A stretch of 64,000 nucleotides of DNA from Burkholderia guangdongensis (GCF_013403875.1 NZ_JACBNX010000001.1:310001-374000), one strand, 5' to 3'; shown: positions 1 to 8,498, counted from the first letter of the stretch. Made by a program: numbers and translations. The notes: generated from the sequence alone by a model not told the origin.

Positions 1-83
1 TCGAATTGCCGGCGGGCCGCGTGCGTCGCTTGGGCGGGGAGGAGCGTGGGCTTCATGTCGTGTCGGCAGGCGATGCGGAATGC

Positions 84-119
84 GTCGCGGAATTCGTCGC
101 GAAGTTTGTCGCGAAGTTT
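84..119. repeat. Three 12-bp tandem units in non-coding DNA
   Basis: Two identical copies of GTCGCGAAGTTT (96-107, 108-119) follow a related copy GTCGCGGAATTC (84-95). I see no convincing gene in positions 1-240; the open frames there have no recognisable protein. The repeat is a short minisatellite of unknown role. Confidence 0.6.
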
Positions 120-257
120 GTCGATTGGACAGGCGAGACGCCGCGAGGATTCCAGTCGCTTGCGCCGGCGCGTGTCCGATGTCTGCCGATTGTCCCACGA
201 TGTCCGGCGGCGGAGGCCGGACGGCCCCGCGTCGCGGAGCGGACGCGGGCGAAAAAG

Positions 258-289
258 CCTCGGTCGCGGGAGGGTGACCGCGACCGAGG
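258..289 (-). terminator. Stem-loop with minus-strand T tract
   Basis: A perfect 12-bp stem (258-269 with 278-289) with an 8-nt loop. Read on the minus strand it is followed by CTTTTTC (251-257), the form of a Rho-independent terminator. No minus-strand protein gene ends just to its right, so it may close a non-coding RNA or a transcript I cannot define. Confidence 0.6.
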
Positions 290-373
290 GGAGAAAAGCA
301 TCCTATCGAGGTATGGATGCCTGCAAAGCATATGCCGGGTGTCGGGGCGCCCGCAGTGACCGGGATCACAGTC

Positions 374-416
374 CGGGCACGGTCGGCGGTGCAGGTGCTG
401 CCGCCGACCGTGCCCG
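374..416. repeat. 16-bp perfect inverted repeat
   Basis: Positions 374-389 and 401-416 are exact reverse complements (16 bp) around an 11-nt loop. It lies between the 258-289 stem-loop and the nitronate monooxygenase start at 487. There is no T tract on either strand. It could be a structured RNA element or a protein site. Confidence 0.6.
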
Positions 417-486
417 GCGCCCGGCGTCTGGCGTAGCATGAGCGCAAGACCCTGTTCCCTTGTTTCCTGTCCGGAGAGAAATCGCG

Positions 487-1587
487 ATGACTGATCCGTC
501 GAGCAACCATGCGCTGCTGCCGCTGCTGGGCATCCGGATACCGATCATTCAGGCGCCGATGGCGGGCGTCACCACGCCGGCGCTGGCGGCGGCCGTGTCG
601 AACGCGGGCGGGCTCGGCTCGCTGGGCGTCGGCGCGATGAACGCCGATGGCGCGCGCCAGGCGATCCGCGCGACGCGCGCGCTGACCGACCGGCCGTTCA
701 ACGTGAACGTGTTCTGCCATCGGCCGGCGCGCGCGGATGCGGCGGTCGAGCGCGCGTGGCTCGACTGGCTCGCGCCGGTGTTCCGCCAGTACGGCGCGAC
801 GCCGCCGGATGGCTTGTCGGAGATCTACACGAGCTTCGTCGTCGATCGTGCGATGCAGCAGATGCTCGTCGACGAGAAGCCGGCAGTCGTCAGCTTTCAC
901 TTCGGGCTGCCGCCGGCCGACGTGATCGACGAGCTGAAGCGGGCCGGCATCCGGCTGCTCGCGTGCGCGACGAACGTCGACGAGGCGAAGCAGATCGAGG
1001 CGGCGGGCATCGACGCGATCGTCGCGCAGGGGATCGAGGCGGGCGGGCATCGCGGCGTGTTCGATCCGGATGCGGCCGATCCGCGACTCGGCACGTTCGC
1101 GCTGACGCGGCTGCTGGTGCGCGAATGCGCGCTGCCGGTGATCGCGGCGGGCGGGATCATGGACGGCGCGGGGATCGCGGCGGCGCTCGCGCTCGGCGCG
1201 CAGGCGGCGCAACTCGGGACCGCGTTCGTCGCGTGCGCGGAGACGTCGATCGACGACGGCTACCGGCGCGCGTTGCTCGGCGAATCGGCGCGCCGCACGA
1301 CGTTCACGACGGCGATCTCGGGGCGGGTCGCGCGGTCGATGGAGAACCGGATGACGGCGCTCGGCGAGGATCCGGGTGCGCCGAAGACGCCCGCGTACCC
1401 GAACGCGTACGACGCGGGCAAGGCGCTGAACGCGGCGGCGAAGGCCAACGGGGAATTCGGCTATGGCGCGCAGTGGGCCGGGCAGGCGGCCGCGCTGGCG
1501 CGGGCGTTGCCGGCAGCGGAGCTGTTCACGCTACTGGAGCGCGAAATGCGCGATGGCATCCGGCAGATGCAGGCGCGCTGGGGCTGA
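487..1587 (+). CDS. Nitronate monooxygenase (2-nitropropane dioxygenase family)
   Basis: A cytoplasmic FMN-dependent enzyme of about 366 residues that oxidises alkyl nitronates to carbonyl compounds and nitrite. The N-terminus has the family start [20 protein letters not shown]. The middle carries [11 protein letters not shown], which holds the family's active-site histidine. [20 protein letters not shown] is the FMN phosphate-binding stretch of the TIM barrel. The ATG at 487 follows GGAGAGAAATCGCG; in-frame codons further upstream lack a good ribosome site. It is convergent with the cysteine desulfurase gene and appears monocistronic. Family assignment is firm; the real substrate is unknown, as propionate-3-nitronate is the usual natural one. 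Confidence 0.9.
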   Translation: MTDPSSNHALLPLLGIRIPIIQAPMAGVTTPALAAAVSNAGGLGSLGVGAMNADGARQAIRATRALTDRPFNVNVFCHRPARADAAVERAWLDWLAPVFRQYGATPPDGLSEIYTSFVVDRAMQQMLVDEKPAVVSFHFGLPPADVIDELKRAGIRLLACATNVDEAKQIEAAGIDAIVAQGIEAGGHRGVFDPDAADPRLGTFALTRLLVRECALPVIAAGGIMDGAGIAAALALGAQAAQLGTAFVACAETSIDDGYRRALLGESARRTTFTTAISGRVARSMENRMTALGEDPGAPKTPAYPNAYDAGKALNAAAKANGEFGYGAQWAGQAAALARALPAAELFTLLEREMRDGIRQMQARWG

Positions 1588-1588
1588 T

Positions 1589-1604
1589 CCGCCGCATCCG
1601 GCGG
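1589..1604. terminator. Short GC hairpin between convergent genes
   Basis: CCGCCG (1589-1594) pairs with CGGCGG (1599-1604) around a 4-nt loop, in the 45-bp gap between two convergent genes. It has no T tract. A shared terminator is the simplest reading. Confidence 0.35.
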
Positions 1605-1632
1605 CGCGCGCCTTACCACACGAAGGCTGCGC

Positions 1633-2856
1633 TCAGTGCGCGGCCCATTCGATCGTGCTCAGGTCGACGCCTTCGAGGTGCATGTCCCACAGCGGGCTCA
1701 GCGCGCGCAGCTTCTCGACCGTCTCCTGAACCTGGCGGATCACGGCGTCGACTTCCGCGTCGGTCGTGAAGCGGCCGAGCGTGAAGCGGATCGAGCTGTG
1801 CGCGAGTTCGTCGCTGCGGCCGAGCGCGCGCAGCACGTAAGACGGCTCGAGCGACGCCGACGTGCACGCGGAACCCGACGACACCGCGACGCCCTTGATC
1901 CCCATGATCAGCGATTCGCCTTCGACGAAGTTGAAGCTGACGTTCAGGTTGTGTGGAATGCGGTGCGTGAGGTCGCCGTTCACGTAAACCTCGTCGAGCT
2001 GCTTCAGCCCGTTGTGCAGGCGATCGCGCAGCGCGCCGACGCGGCGGCTTTCTTCCGCCATCTCTTCGTTGGCCAGGCGGAACGCCTCGCCCATCCCGAC
2101 GATCTGGTGCGTCGGCAGCGTGCCCGAGCGCATCCCGCGCTCGTGGCCGCCGCCGTGCATCTGCGCTTCGATCCGCACGCGCGGCTTGCGGCGCACGTAC
2201 AGCGCGCCGATGCCCTTCGGGCCGTACAGCTTGTGCGCGGTCACGGTCAGCAGATCGACGTTCAGCGCATTGACGTCGACCGGAATCTTGCCCGCCGCCT
2301 GCACCGCGTCGCAGTGGAACACGATGCCCTTCTCGCGGCAGATCGCGCCGATCTCGGCGATCGGCTGAATCACGCCCGTCTCGTTGTTCACGAGCATCAC
2401 CGACACGAGGATCGTGTCCGCGCGCAACGCGGCCTTGAACGCGTCGAGGTCGATCAGGCCGTTCTGCTGCACGTCGAGATACGTGACGTCGAAGCCCTGG
2501 CGCTCGAGTTCGCGGCAGGTGTCGAGCACGGCCTTGTGCTCGGTCTTCACCGTGATCAGATGCTTGCCCTTGCCCTTGTAGAAGTGCGCGGCGCCCTTGA
2601 TCGCGAGGTTGTTGCCTTCGGTCGCGCCGGAGGTCCAGACGATCTCGCGCGGATCGGCGCCGAGCAGGTCGGCGACGTGCCGACGGGCCGTCTCGACCGC
2701 TTCCTCCGCCTCCCAGCCGTATGCGTGGCTGCGGGAAGCTGGATTGCCGAAGTTCTCGCCCAGATACGGAACCATTTTCGCGACCACGCGCGGATCGACC
2801 GGCGTCGTCGCGCTGTAGTCCATATAGATCGGACGGGTGTTGGGGGTGGCTTGCAT
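1633..2856 (-). CDS. iscS: Cysteine desulfurase, IscS type (stand-alone)
   Basis: A PLP enzyme of 407 residues that takes sulfur from L-cysteine as a persulfide for Fe-S clusters and tRNA thiolation. The PLP lysine is K209 in [10 protein letters not shown] and the active cysteine is C331 in [17 protein letters not shown], the long-loop IscS (class I) form. Length and motif positions match E. coli IscS (404 residues, K206, C328). The start at 2856 follows AGGAGCACATTC; a longer frame upstream has no ribosome site. No iscR, iscU, iscA, hscAB or fdx lies beside it: the downstream neighbour is convergent and the upstream one divergent. It is therefore either a second copy or an iscS detached from the operon. 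Confidence 0.92.
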   Translation of the reverse strand: MQATPNTRPIYMDYSATTPVDPRVVAKMVPYLGENFGNPASRSHAYGWEAEEAVETARRHVADLLGADPREIVWTSGATEGNNLAIKGAAHFYKGKGKHLITVKTEHKAVLDTCRELERQGFDVTYLDVQQNGLIDLDAFKAALRADTILVSVMLVNNETGVIQPIAEIGAICREKGIVFHCDAVQAAGKIPVDVNALNVDLLTVTAHKLYGPKGIGALYVRRKPRVRIEAQMHGGGHERGMRSGTLPTHQIVGMGEAFRLANEEMAEESRRVGALRDRLHNGLKQLDEVYVNGDLTHRIPHNLNVSFNFVEGESLIMGIKGVAVSSGSACTSASLEPSYVLRALGRSDELAHSSIRFTLGRFTTDAEVDAVIRQVQETVEKLRALSPLWDMHLEGVDLSTIEWAAH

Positions 2857-3014
2857 GAATGTGCTCCTGAGGACGGCGCCGCGCGCTGCGCGCAGGCCCG
2901 CGAATATCCGCTGGTCCGCAAGTGTAACGGAACTGGCCACCGCGCCTGGTAACTCCATCCGTCGAGTAGGGTTGTCTTGTCCCCCGAAACGCCACGACAG
3001 GGTTTACGCCAGCT

Positions 3015-3081
3015 TGAATGGCTTTGTGAGTTTGCGTTTAATAAAAGCTAAATAACAAAGCTAAATATGAATGGCTTTGTG
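3015..3081. promoter_or_regulatory. Nested direct and inverted repeats before the monooxygenase operon
   Basis: A 14-bp direct repeat TGAATGGCTTTGTG occurs at 3015-3028 and 3068-3081, 53 bp apart (about five helical turns). Between them AAAGCTAAATA occurs twice (3044-3054, 3057-3067). ACAAAGC (3055-3061) and GCTTTGT (3074-3080) form an inverted pair. The patch is AT-rich in a GC-rich chromosome and sits 44 bp before the flavin reductase start, in the gap shared with divergent iscS. It looks like an operator array; the regulator is not identifiable here. Confidence 0.6.
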
Positions 3082-3124
3082 TGACGAATCTTGTGCTGCC
3101 GGGTGGCAGCGGCGGAGAGGAAAA

Positions 3125-3655
3125 ATGAGCGAAAACCCGAATCAGGCGAGCAGCGAGGCGGACGTGCAGCGCCGCTTCCGGAACGCGTTGTCGATGTTCG
3201 CGACCGGCGTGGCGGTGATCACCGCGCCGCGCAGCGAAGGGCTGCCGATCGGCATCACGGTCGCGTCGTTCAACGCGGTGTCGCTGGATCCGCCGCTGAT
3301 CCTGTTCTCGGTCGACCGCCGCAGCCTGAGCCTCGCGGATCTGTGCGCGGCGCGCGGCTACGCGGTCAACGTACTCGACGAGACGCAGCAGCACATGTCG
3401 AACCGATTCGCGAAGGCGAGCGGCGACAAGTGGGGCGGGCACGACGACGTGCCGCATGCGGCGGGCGAGCCGGTGCTGCTGCCGGACGCGCTCGCGACGT
3501 TCGAGTGCGAGCCTTACGCGCAATACGACGGCGGCGATCACGTGATCTTCGTCGGCCGCGTGACGAAGCATCAGGCGCGCTCGGAAGGGCGCCCGCTCAT
3601 TTTTTTCGGCGGCCGCTACCGCACGCTCCACGGCGAGCATGCGGCATCCGCGTGA
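3125..3655 (+). CDS. Flavin reductase, HpaC-like small component
   Basis: A 176-residue member of the NAD(P)H:flavin oxidoreductase (flavin_reduct) domain family. These enzymes give reduced FAD or FMN to a partner oxygenase. The core pattern is visible: FATGVAVITAP near residue 20, GITVASFNAVSLDPPLILF for the flavin site, and HVIFVGRVT near the end. The start at 3125 follows GGAGAGGAAAA; an in-frame ATG at 3071 lacks a ribosome site. The oxygenase gene begins 39 bp downstream, so the two make a two-component monooxygenase. Which flavin and nucleotide it uses cannot be read from the sequence. Confidence 0.9.
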   Translation: MSENPNQASSEADVQRRFRNALSMFATGVAVITAPRSEGLPIGITVASFNAVSLDPPLILFSVDRRSLSLADLCAARGYAVNVLDETQQHMSNRFAKASGDKWGGHDDVPHAAGEPVLLPDALATFECEPYAQYDGGDHVIFVGRVTKHQARSEGRPLIFFGGRYRTLHGEHAASA

Positions 3656-3694
3656 ACCCCTGAACGATTTCGATTTCAACTCCTGGAGAACAGC

Positions 3695-5173
3695 ATGATC
3701 AAGAACGGGACTCAGCACATCGCGTCGCTGCGTGACGGCCGGCAGGTCTATCTGAACGGGCAACTGGTCGGCGACGTGACCGCGCATCCGGCTTTCCGCA
3801 ACTCGATCCGCAGCTACGCGAGCCTGTACGACTTCCAGGCGAACCCGGGCAACGCGGAGAAGATGACGTTCGCGTCGCCCGACACCGGCCGCCGCGTCAG
3901 CCGGATCTGGGAACTGCCGACGTCGTATGACGAGCTCGTCGAGCGCCGCGTGGCGCTGGAAGCGTGGGCCGAGCTGCATTACGGTTTCATGGGCCGCTCG
4001 CCGGACCACGTCGCGTCGTGCATCGCCGGCATGTATATGGGCATCGACGTATTCGAGCAGTACGACCCGGCCCGCGCCGGCGCGCTGCGCGACTACTACA
4101 AGTACGCGCGCGACAACGACCTGTTCCTGACTTACGTGATCGTCAATCCGCAGGCGAACCAGTCGAAGGCCGCGCACGAGCAGGAGGACAAATATCTGGC
4201 GGTCGGCATCGTCGATCAGGATGCCGAAGGGATCACCGTGCGCGGCGCGAAGATGCTCGCGACGAGCGGGATCATGGCGAACGAGGTGTTCTGCAGCTGC
4301 ATCCAGCCGCTGCGCGAAGGCGACGAGATGTACGCGCTGTCGTTCGCGATCCCGATGAACGCGAAGGGGATGAAGGTGATGTCGCGCAAGTCGTATGAGG
4401 AAAACGCGACGTCGGTGTTCGACAACCCGCTGTCGAGCCGCTTCGACGAGAACGACGCGGTGCTGTATTTCGACGACGTGAAGGTGCCGTGGGAGCGGAT
4501 CTTCATCGCCGGCAACACGGCGATGTGCGCGAAGCAGTTCCATGCGACGCCCGCGCACGTGTACCAGAACTACCAGTGCCAGGTGCGCCTGATGACGAAG
4601 CTGCGCTTCCTCGTCGGCCTCGGCCTGAAGATCTCGGAAGTCAACGGCACGAACACGTTCCCGCAGGTGCGCGAAACGCTCGGCCAGCTCGCGGCGGAAG
4701 CGTCGATGATCGAGGCGTACGTGTACGGGATGGAAGCGAAGGGGCGCGTCGTCAACGGCTACTTCGTGCCGGACCGCAACATGCTGTACGGCTCGCAGGT
4801 GCTCACGCAGCAGCTCTACTCGAAGATCCTGACGACGCTGCGCGAGCTCGCGGGCGGCGGCATGATCATGCTGCCGTCGAGCGTGCGCGACTTCGAAAAC
4901 CCGGACCTTGCACGCATCATCGAGAAAACGCAGCGGTCGCCGGTCTGCAATGCCGAAGACCGCGTGAAGTTCTTCAAGCTCGCGTGGGACGCGGTCGGCT
5001 CCGAATTCGCGTCGCGCCACAACCAGTACGAGCTGTTCTACGCGGGCGCGTCGTTCGTGACGAAGGGCCATGCGTACCGCACGTACGACTGGCCGCGCGC
5101 GACGGGCCTCGTCGACAACCTGCTGTCGAGCTACTCGCTCGATGCCGAGCGCGCGACGCCGCGCGCGGCCTGA
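3695..5173 (+). CDS. FADH2-dependent monooxygenase, HpaB family (large component)
   Basis: A 492-residue member of the 4-hydroxyphenylacetate 3-hydroxylase oxygenase family, which hydroxylates phenolic rings with reduced FAD supplied by the upstream reductase. The N-terminal HpaB domain runs to about residue 270 and the acyl-CoA-dehydrogenase-like C-terminal domain to about 470. The conserved GRSPDHV stretch lies near residue 105. The start follows CTGGAGAACAGC. The family also covers chlorophenol, pyrrole-2-carboxylate and other aromatic hydroxylases. The neighbours (cupin, DUF2848, amidohydrolase) are not those of the classic hpa meta-cleavage pathway, so I would not call the substrate 4-hydroxyphenylacetate. 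Confidence 0.88.
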   Translation: MIKNGTQHIASLRDGRQVYLNGQLVGDVTAHPAFRNSIRSYASLYDFQANPGNAEKMTFASPDTGRRVSRIWELPTSYDELVERRVALEAWAELHYGFMGRSPDHVASCIAGMYMGIDVFEQYDPARAGALRDYYKYARDNDLFLTYVIVNPQANQSKAAHEQEDKYLAVGIVDQDAEGITVRGAKMLATSGIMANEVFCSCIQPLREGDEMYALSFAIPMNAKGMKVMSRKSYEENATSVFDNPLSSRFDENDAVLYFDDVKVPWERIFIAGNTAMCAKQFHATPAHVYQNYQCQVRLMTKLRFLVGLGLKISEVNGTNTFPQVRETLGQLAAEASMIEAYVYGMEAKGRVVNGYFVPDRNMLYGSQVLTQQLYSKILTTLRELAGGGMIMLPSSVRDFENPDLARIIEKTQRSPVCNAEDRVKFFKLAWDAVGSEFASRHNQYELFYAGASFVTKGHAYRTYDWPRATGLVDNLLSSYSLDAERATPRAA

Positions 5174-5233
5174 ACCCGATTTCCAACCCCGATTTTCCCC
5201 CGGATTCCCACCCTCACACCACGAGAGAGATTC

Positions 5234-5620
5234 ATGGCGATCAACAAGATTCACGACGAGTTCCACACGCTCGATATGGAACAGGGCTGGCAACTGCCCG
5301 AAGGCTACGCGCCGGACTCCGGCGCGCAGGAACTGATTCTGTCCGGCGCGCTCGACACGGACAACAAGCGCGGCAGCCGCACGCGCCTGCTGCGCCTGCC
5401 GGCCGGCATGTATACGACGAAGCCGTTCGTGCATGACTACTGGGAGGAAGTGTTCCTCGTCGAAGGCGACCTGACCGTCGGCAACGACGAACGCGGCGAG
5501 GGCGGCACGCCGTTCAAGGGCTATACGTACGCGGTGCGTCCGCCCGGTGCATGGCACGGCCCGTTCAAGTCGAACGGCGGGTGCGTGCTGCTCGAAATCC
5601 ATTACTACGATCCGGCCTGA
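5234..5620 (+). CDS. Cupin-domain protein
   Basis: A 128-residue single-domain cupin. Motif 1 is unusual: the region around VHDYWEEVFLVEGDLTVG supplies one His and two Glu, and motif 2 is PPGAWHGPFKSNGGCVLLE. The metal site could be formed by H68, E72, E73 and H107 or nearby residues. It lies 60 bp after the oxygenase, with a ribosome site GAGAGAGATTC, and so probably belongs to the same operon. Small cupins beside aromatic oxygenases can act as ring-cleavage dioxygenases, isomerases or binding proteins; the sequence does not decide between these. Confidence 0.8.
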   Translation: MAINKIHDEFHTLDMEQGWQLPEGYAPDSGAQELILSGALDTDNKRGSRTRLLRLPAGMYTTKPFVHDYWEEVFLVEGDLTVGNDERGEGGTPFKGYTYAVRPPGAWHGPFKSNGGCVLLEIHYYDPA

Positions 5621-5656
5621 CCGGACGCGAAGGCGACGGCAGATAACCACGAATCG

Positions 5657-5677
5657 CGGGCGAGCCCGGCTCGCCCG
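5657..5677. repeat. Intra-operon hairpin
   Basis: CGGGCGAG (5657-5664) and CTCGCCCG (5670-5677) form a perfect 8-bp stem with a 5-nt loop, between the cupin and DUF2848 genes. It has no T tract. It may stabilise or attenuate the mRNA, or be incidental. Confidence 0.45.
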
Positions 5678-5693
5678 TCATGAGGACCCATTG

Positions 5694-6383
5694 ATGAAAG
5701 CAATCACGTTCGCGATCGAAGACCGCAACGGCAAGACTGAACGCACGATCACGATCGACACGCTCGTGATCGCCGGCTGGACCGGCCGCGATACGGTCGC
5801 GATGGAAAAGCACATCCGCGAGCTCGAAGCACTCGGCGTCAAGCGCCCCGCGTATACGCCGGTGTTCTACCGCGTCGCGGCCGACCGTCTCGGGACGTCG
5901 ACGGCGATGCAGGTGACCGGCGACGAAAGCAGCGGCGAAGCGGAGTTCGTGCTCGTGCGCGACGGCGGCGAGACGTTCGTCGGCATCGCGTCCGATCACA
6001 CCGACCGTCAGGTCGAAACGTACGGGATCACCGTGTCGAAGCAGATGTGCGACAAGCCGTGCGCGAACACGCTGTGGCGCCTCTCGGACGTCGCCAGCCA
6101 CTGGGACGATCTCGTGCTGCGCTCGTACGCGACGATCGGCGGCGAGCGCGTGCTCTATCAGGAAGGCAAGGTCACCGCGATGCGCTCGCCGCAGGATCTG
6201 CTCGACCAGTTCGCCACGCGCGGCGGCGCGTTCGTCGACGGCACCGCGATGCTCGGCGGCACGCTCGCGGCGATCGGCGGCATTCGTCCCGCGCAGCGCT
6301 TCGAGATCGAGCTCGAGGATCCGGTGCTCGGCCGTACGCTGAAGCACGGCTACGCGATCGAGACGCTGCCCGTCGCCGGGTGA
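5694..6383 (+). CDS. DUF2848 family protein
   Basis: A 229-residue cytoplasmic protein of the DUF2848 family, close to the full family length. No signal peptide or membrane segment is present. Conserved-looking stretches are the start ITFAIEDRNGKTERTITI, the centre GIASDHTDRQVETYGITVSK, which holds a DHTDR motif, and the end GRTLKHGYAIETLPVAG. The overall order resembles the fumarylacetoacetate-hydrolase-like fold (an acidic motif in the middle, a glycine-rich end), but this is a guess from pattern. The start at 5694 was chosen for length; the ribosome site is TGAGGACCCATTG. Its place after the monooxygenase and cupin suggests a hydrolytic step late in the same pathway. Confidence 0.8.
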   Translation: MKAITFAIEDRNGKTERTITIDTLVIAGWTGRDTVAMEKHIRELEALGVKRPAYTPVFYRVAADRLGTSTAMQVTGDESSGEAEFVLVRDGGETFVGIASDHTDRQVETYGITVSKQMCDKPCANTLWRLSDVASHWDDLVLRSYATIGGERVLYQEGKVTAMRSPQDLLDQFATRGGAFVDGTAMLGGTLAAIGGIRPAQRFEIELEDPVLGRTLKHGYAIETLPVAG

Positions 6384-6451
6384 AGCCGTTTCTTTGACCG
6401 GCGGGCGCCGACCGGCGAGGCAGGCGGGGATCGCGCGTGGAGATCCGAATT

Positions 6452-6476
6452 TGTTCCTGCGGGGCACAAGAGTTAT
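6452..6476. promoter_or_regulatory. Operator-like element, copy 1 (TGTTCC-type)
   Basis: TGTTCCTGCGGGGCACA followed two bases later by AGTTAT. It matches the element at 33412-33436 at 21 of 25 positions. It lies 93 bp before the amidohydrolase start. The arms TGTTCC/GGCACA form a slightly imperfect palindrome. See the copy at 33411 for the LuxR-type regulator that may bind it. Confidence 0.6.
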
Positions 6477-6568
6477 CCGACGATCGGGCTTGATTCGCGC
6501 GACGGACGCCGATAACGTGCGCGAGACCCTTTCCTCGCGCGCGTCACGCGCACCTTCAATCAAAGCCC

Positions 6569-8437
6569 ATGATTGCCATCGATTCGATCCTGCACGGCGG
6601 CAGGATTTTCACCGCGGTTCGCGGCCAACCCCTGCAACAGGCGATCGCGATCGGCGCCGACGGCAAGATCGTCGCGGTCGGTGCCGATCGCGACGTGCTG
6701 CCGCTCGCGCAACCGCACACGCGCGTGATCGACCTCGGCGGCAAGGTCGCGATGCCGGGCCTGCTCGATTCGCACGCGCACGCGCTGCGCGGCGGCCTGC
6801 AGCAGCGTCAGGCGAGCTTCGACGGCCAGACGGTCTCGCTCGTCGAACTCGAGCGGCAATTGCTGATCGGCGTTGGCAACGGCTCCGCGCTGCGCGACGA
6901 CGTCGTCGTGCTCGGCGGCGTGCCGGTCGGGTACTGGAGCCGCATCGGCGAGCTCGAGCGGCGCTTCAACGACGGCGCGTGGGCGGCGCGCGCGGTGCTG
7001 CTGGTCGGCTTCGACTATCACACCGGCTGGGCGAACGGCGCGATGCTGAAGCTCGCGCAGGTGAGCGACGCCGCGCCGGGCGACGGTGACGGGGACGGCA
7101 GCGGCGACCACGGCAGCGACCACAGCGGCGACCACAGCGGCGGCGACCACAGCGGCGGCGACCACAGCGGCGACGACACCATCGGCGACGACAACATCGG
7201 CCGCCACGACGACGGCCGGCCGAACGGCTTTCTCGCGGAAGGCGCATTGTGGTCGGCGATCGAGCGTCTGCCGCCGCTGCCGATGGACCAGTTGCTCGAA
7301 GGCGCGCGCGATGCGATTCGCCACTACCACGGCCTCGGCGTGACCGGCTGGATGGACCCGGTCGCGAACGACGCGCCGGGCTCGCCGCTGACCAACGCGT
7401 CGGTCGGCGTGCTGCCGGTCTACAAGACGCTCGCGGAGCGCGGCGAGCTGACCGTGCACGTTGCGGCGCTCTTGATGGCGGACGCGCAGGCGACGCCGTC
7501 GGACCTCGACGAGCTGGCCGCGGTGCGCGCGCAGTTCGACGGCGTGCCGAACCTGACGGTGCCGGGCATCAAGATTTTCGCGGACGGTGTCGTCGAATAT
7601 CCGACGCAGACCGCCGCGCTGCTCGCCCCGTATGCGAATTCCGGCGAATGCGGCGAGCTGCTGATCGATCCCGCGCATTTCGGCACGCTCGTCGACGCGG
7701 CCGATGCGCGCGGCTGGCTCGTGCACGTGCATGCGATCGGCGACCGCGCGGTGCGCGAATCGCTGAACGGGATCGAACACGCGCGCCGCGCGCGCCGAAG
7801 CGGCATCCCGCATTCGATCACGCATCTGCAGATCGTTCATCCGGACGACTGGCCGCGCTTTCGCGCGCTCGACGTGATCGCGTCGATGCAGCTCTTCTGG
7901 GCGAAGCGGGACGCGGATTCGGTCGACCTGGTGCAGCCGTACGTCGATGCGCACGCGTATGCGCATCAGTATCCGGCGCGCTCGCTCGTCGCGCACGGCG
8001 CGACGCTCGCAGGCGCGAGCGACTGGCCGATCTCGACGCCCGATCCGTGGCAGGCGATGTATCAGGCGGTCACGCGCGTGGGTGCCCATGGCGTGCTGAA
8101 CGCGGCGGAATGCGTGGACCGGGACACGATGTTCTACGCGTACACGATCCATGCGGCGCGCGCGATGCGCATCGACGACCGGACCGGCTCGCTGGAAGCG
8201 GGCAAGCAGGCGGACCTGATCGTCGTCGATCGCGACGTGTTCGACGTCGACCACGAATCGCTGCGCGACACGCGGGTGCTCGCGACGTTCTTCGCCGGCA
8301 AGCTGGTGTTCGCGCAGGGCTTCGACGGTGCCGATACCGGCGGGTTCACGCACGATCGCGGGTGCCCGGAAGCGGGGGGCGGGATTTACCGGTGCCTGTG
8401 CGCGATGCGCTTCACGGGCATGCGGGCCGCCGGCTGA
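6569..8437 (+). CDS. YtcJ-type metal-dependent amidohydrolase with repeat insertion
   Basis: A 622-residue amidohydrolase (Amidohydro_3 type). The metal site starts with DSHAHALRGG near residue 75; VHVHAIGDRAVRE and GASDWPISTPDPWQAM supply the later His and Asp ligands. A C-terminal composite beta-sandwich ends in DRTGSLEAGKQADLIVVDRD. Residues 171-212 are a low-complexity Gly/Asp/His/Ser stretch with GDHSG repeats, placed before the family loop DGRPNGFLAEG. The family is normally about 550 residues, so this insertion explains most of the extra length. There is a 185-bp gap after the DUF2848 gene with its own operator-like site, so it may be transcribed separately. The substrate is unknown; relatives cleave N-acyl or cyclic amide bonds. 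Confidence 0.88.
   Translation: MIAIDSILHGGRIFTAVRGQPLQQAIAIGADGKIVAVGADRDVLPLAQPHTRVIDLGGKVAMPGLLDSHAHALRGGLQQRQASFDGQTVSLVELERQLLIGVGNGSALRDDVVVLGGVPVGYWSRIGELERRFNDGAWAARAVLLVGFDYHTGWANGAMLKLAQVSDAAPGDGDGDGSGDHGSDHSGDHSGGDHSGGDHSGDDTIGDDNIGRHDDGRPNGFLAEGALWSAIERLPPLPMDQLLEGARDAIRHYHGLGVTGWMDPVANDAPGSPLTNASVGVLPVYKTLAERGELTVHVAALLMADAQATPSDLDELAAVRAQFDGVPNLTVPGIKIFADGVVEYPTQTAALLAPYANSGECGELLIDPAHFGTLVDAADARGWLVHVHAIGDRAVRESLNGIEHARRARRSGIPHSITHLQIVHPDDWPRFRALDVIASMQLFWAKRDADSVDLVQPYVDAHAYAHQYPARSLVAHGATLAGASDWPISTPDPWQAMYQAVTRVGAHGVLNAAECVDRDTMFYAYTIHAARAMRIDDRTGSLEAGKQADLIVVDRDVFDVDHESLRDTRVLATFFAGKLVFAQGFDGADTGGFTHDRGCPEAGGGIYRCLCAMRFTGMRAAG
7080..7205 (+). repeat. In-frame 12-bp tandem repeat coding GDHS units
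   Basis: Variants of GGCGACCACAGC, some with an added GGC, repeat through 7101-7173, flanked by degenerate GGCGAC units. All changes keep the frame. The array encodes the Asp/His/Ser/Gly insertion of the amidohydrolase. Such a repeat is expected to vary in copy number between strains. Confidence 0.85.
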
Positions 8438-8450
8438 AAGTGTGAAAGAA

Positions 8451-8474
8451 GCGGCGGCCTGTCGAGGCCGCCGC
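8451..8474 (-). terminator. Terminator between convergent genes
   Basis: A perfect 9-bp stem GCGGCGGCC / GGCCGCCGC with a 6-nt loop. On the minus strand it is followed by a T-rich TTCTTTCACACTTTC, so it mainly serves the binding-protein gene. It can also stop the amidohydrolase transcript. Confidence 0.7.
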
Positions 8475-8498
8475 GCATGAGTGTGCATCACCCGGTCG

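Noticed and set aside
1..240. Partial protein gene entering from the left edge
   Set aside because: All frames give Arg-rich peptides with no recognisable domain, and none continues from base 1 with plausible codon use.
3695..5173. Naming the oxygenase hpaB for 4-hydroxyphenylacetate degradation
   Set aside because: The family is wide and the pathway neighbours needed for homoprotocatechuate cleavage are missing.
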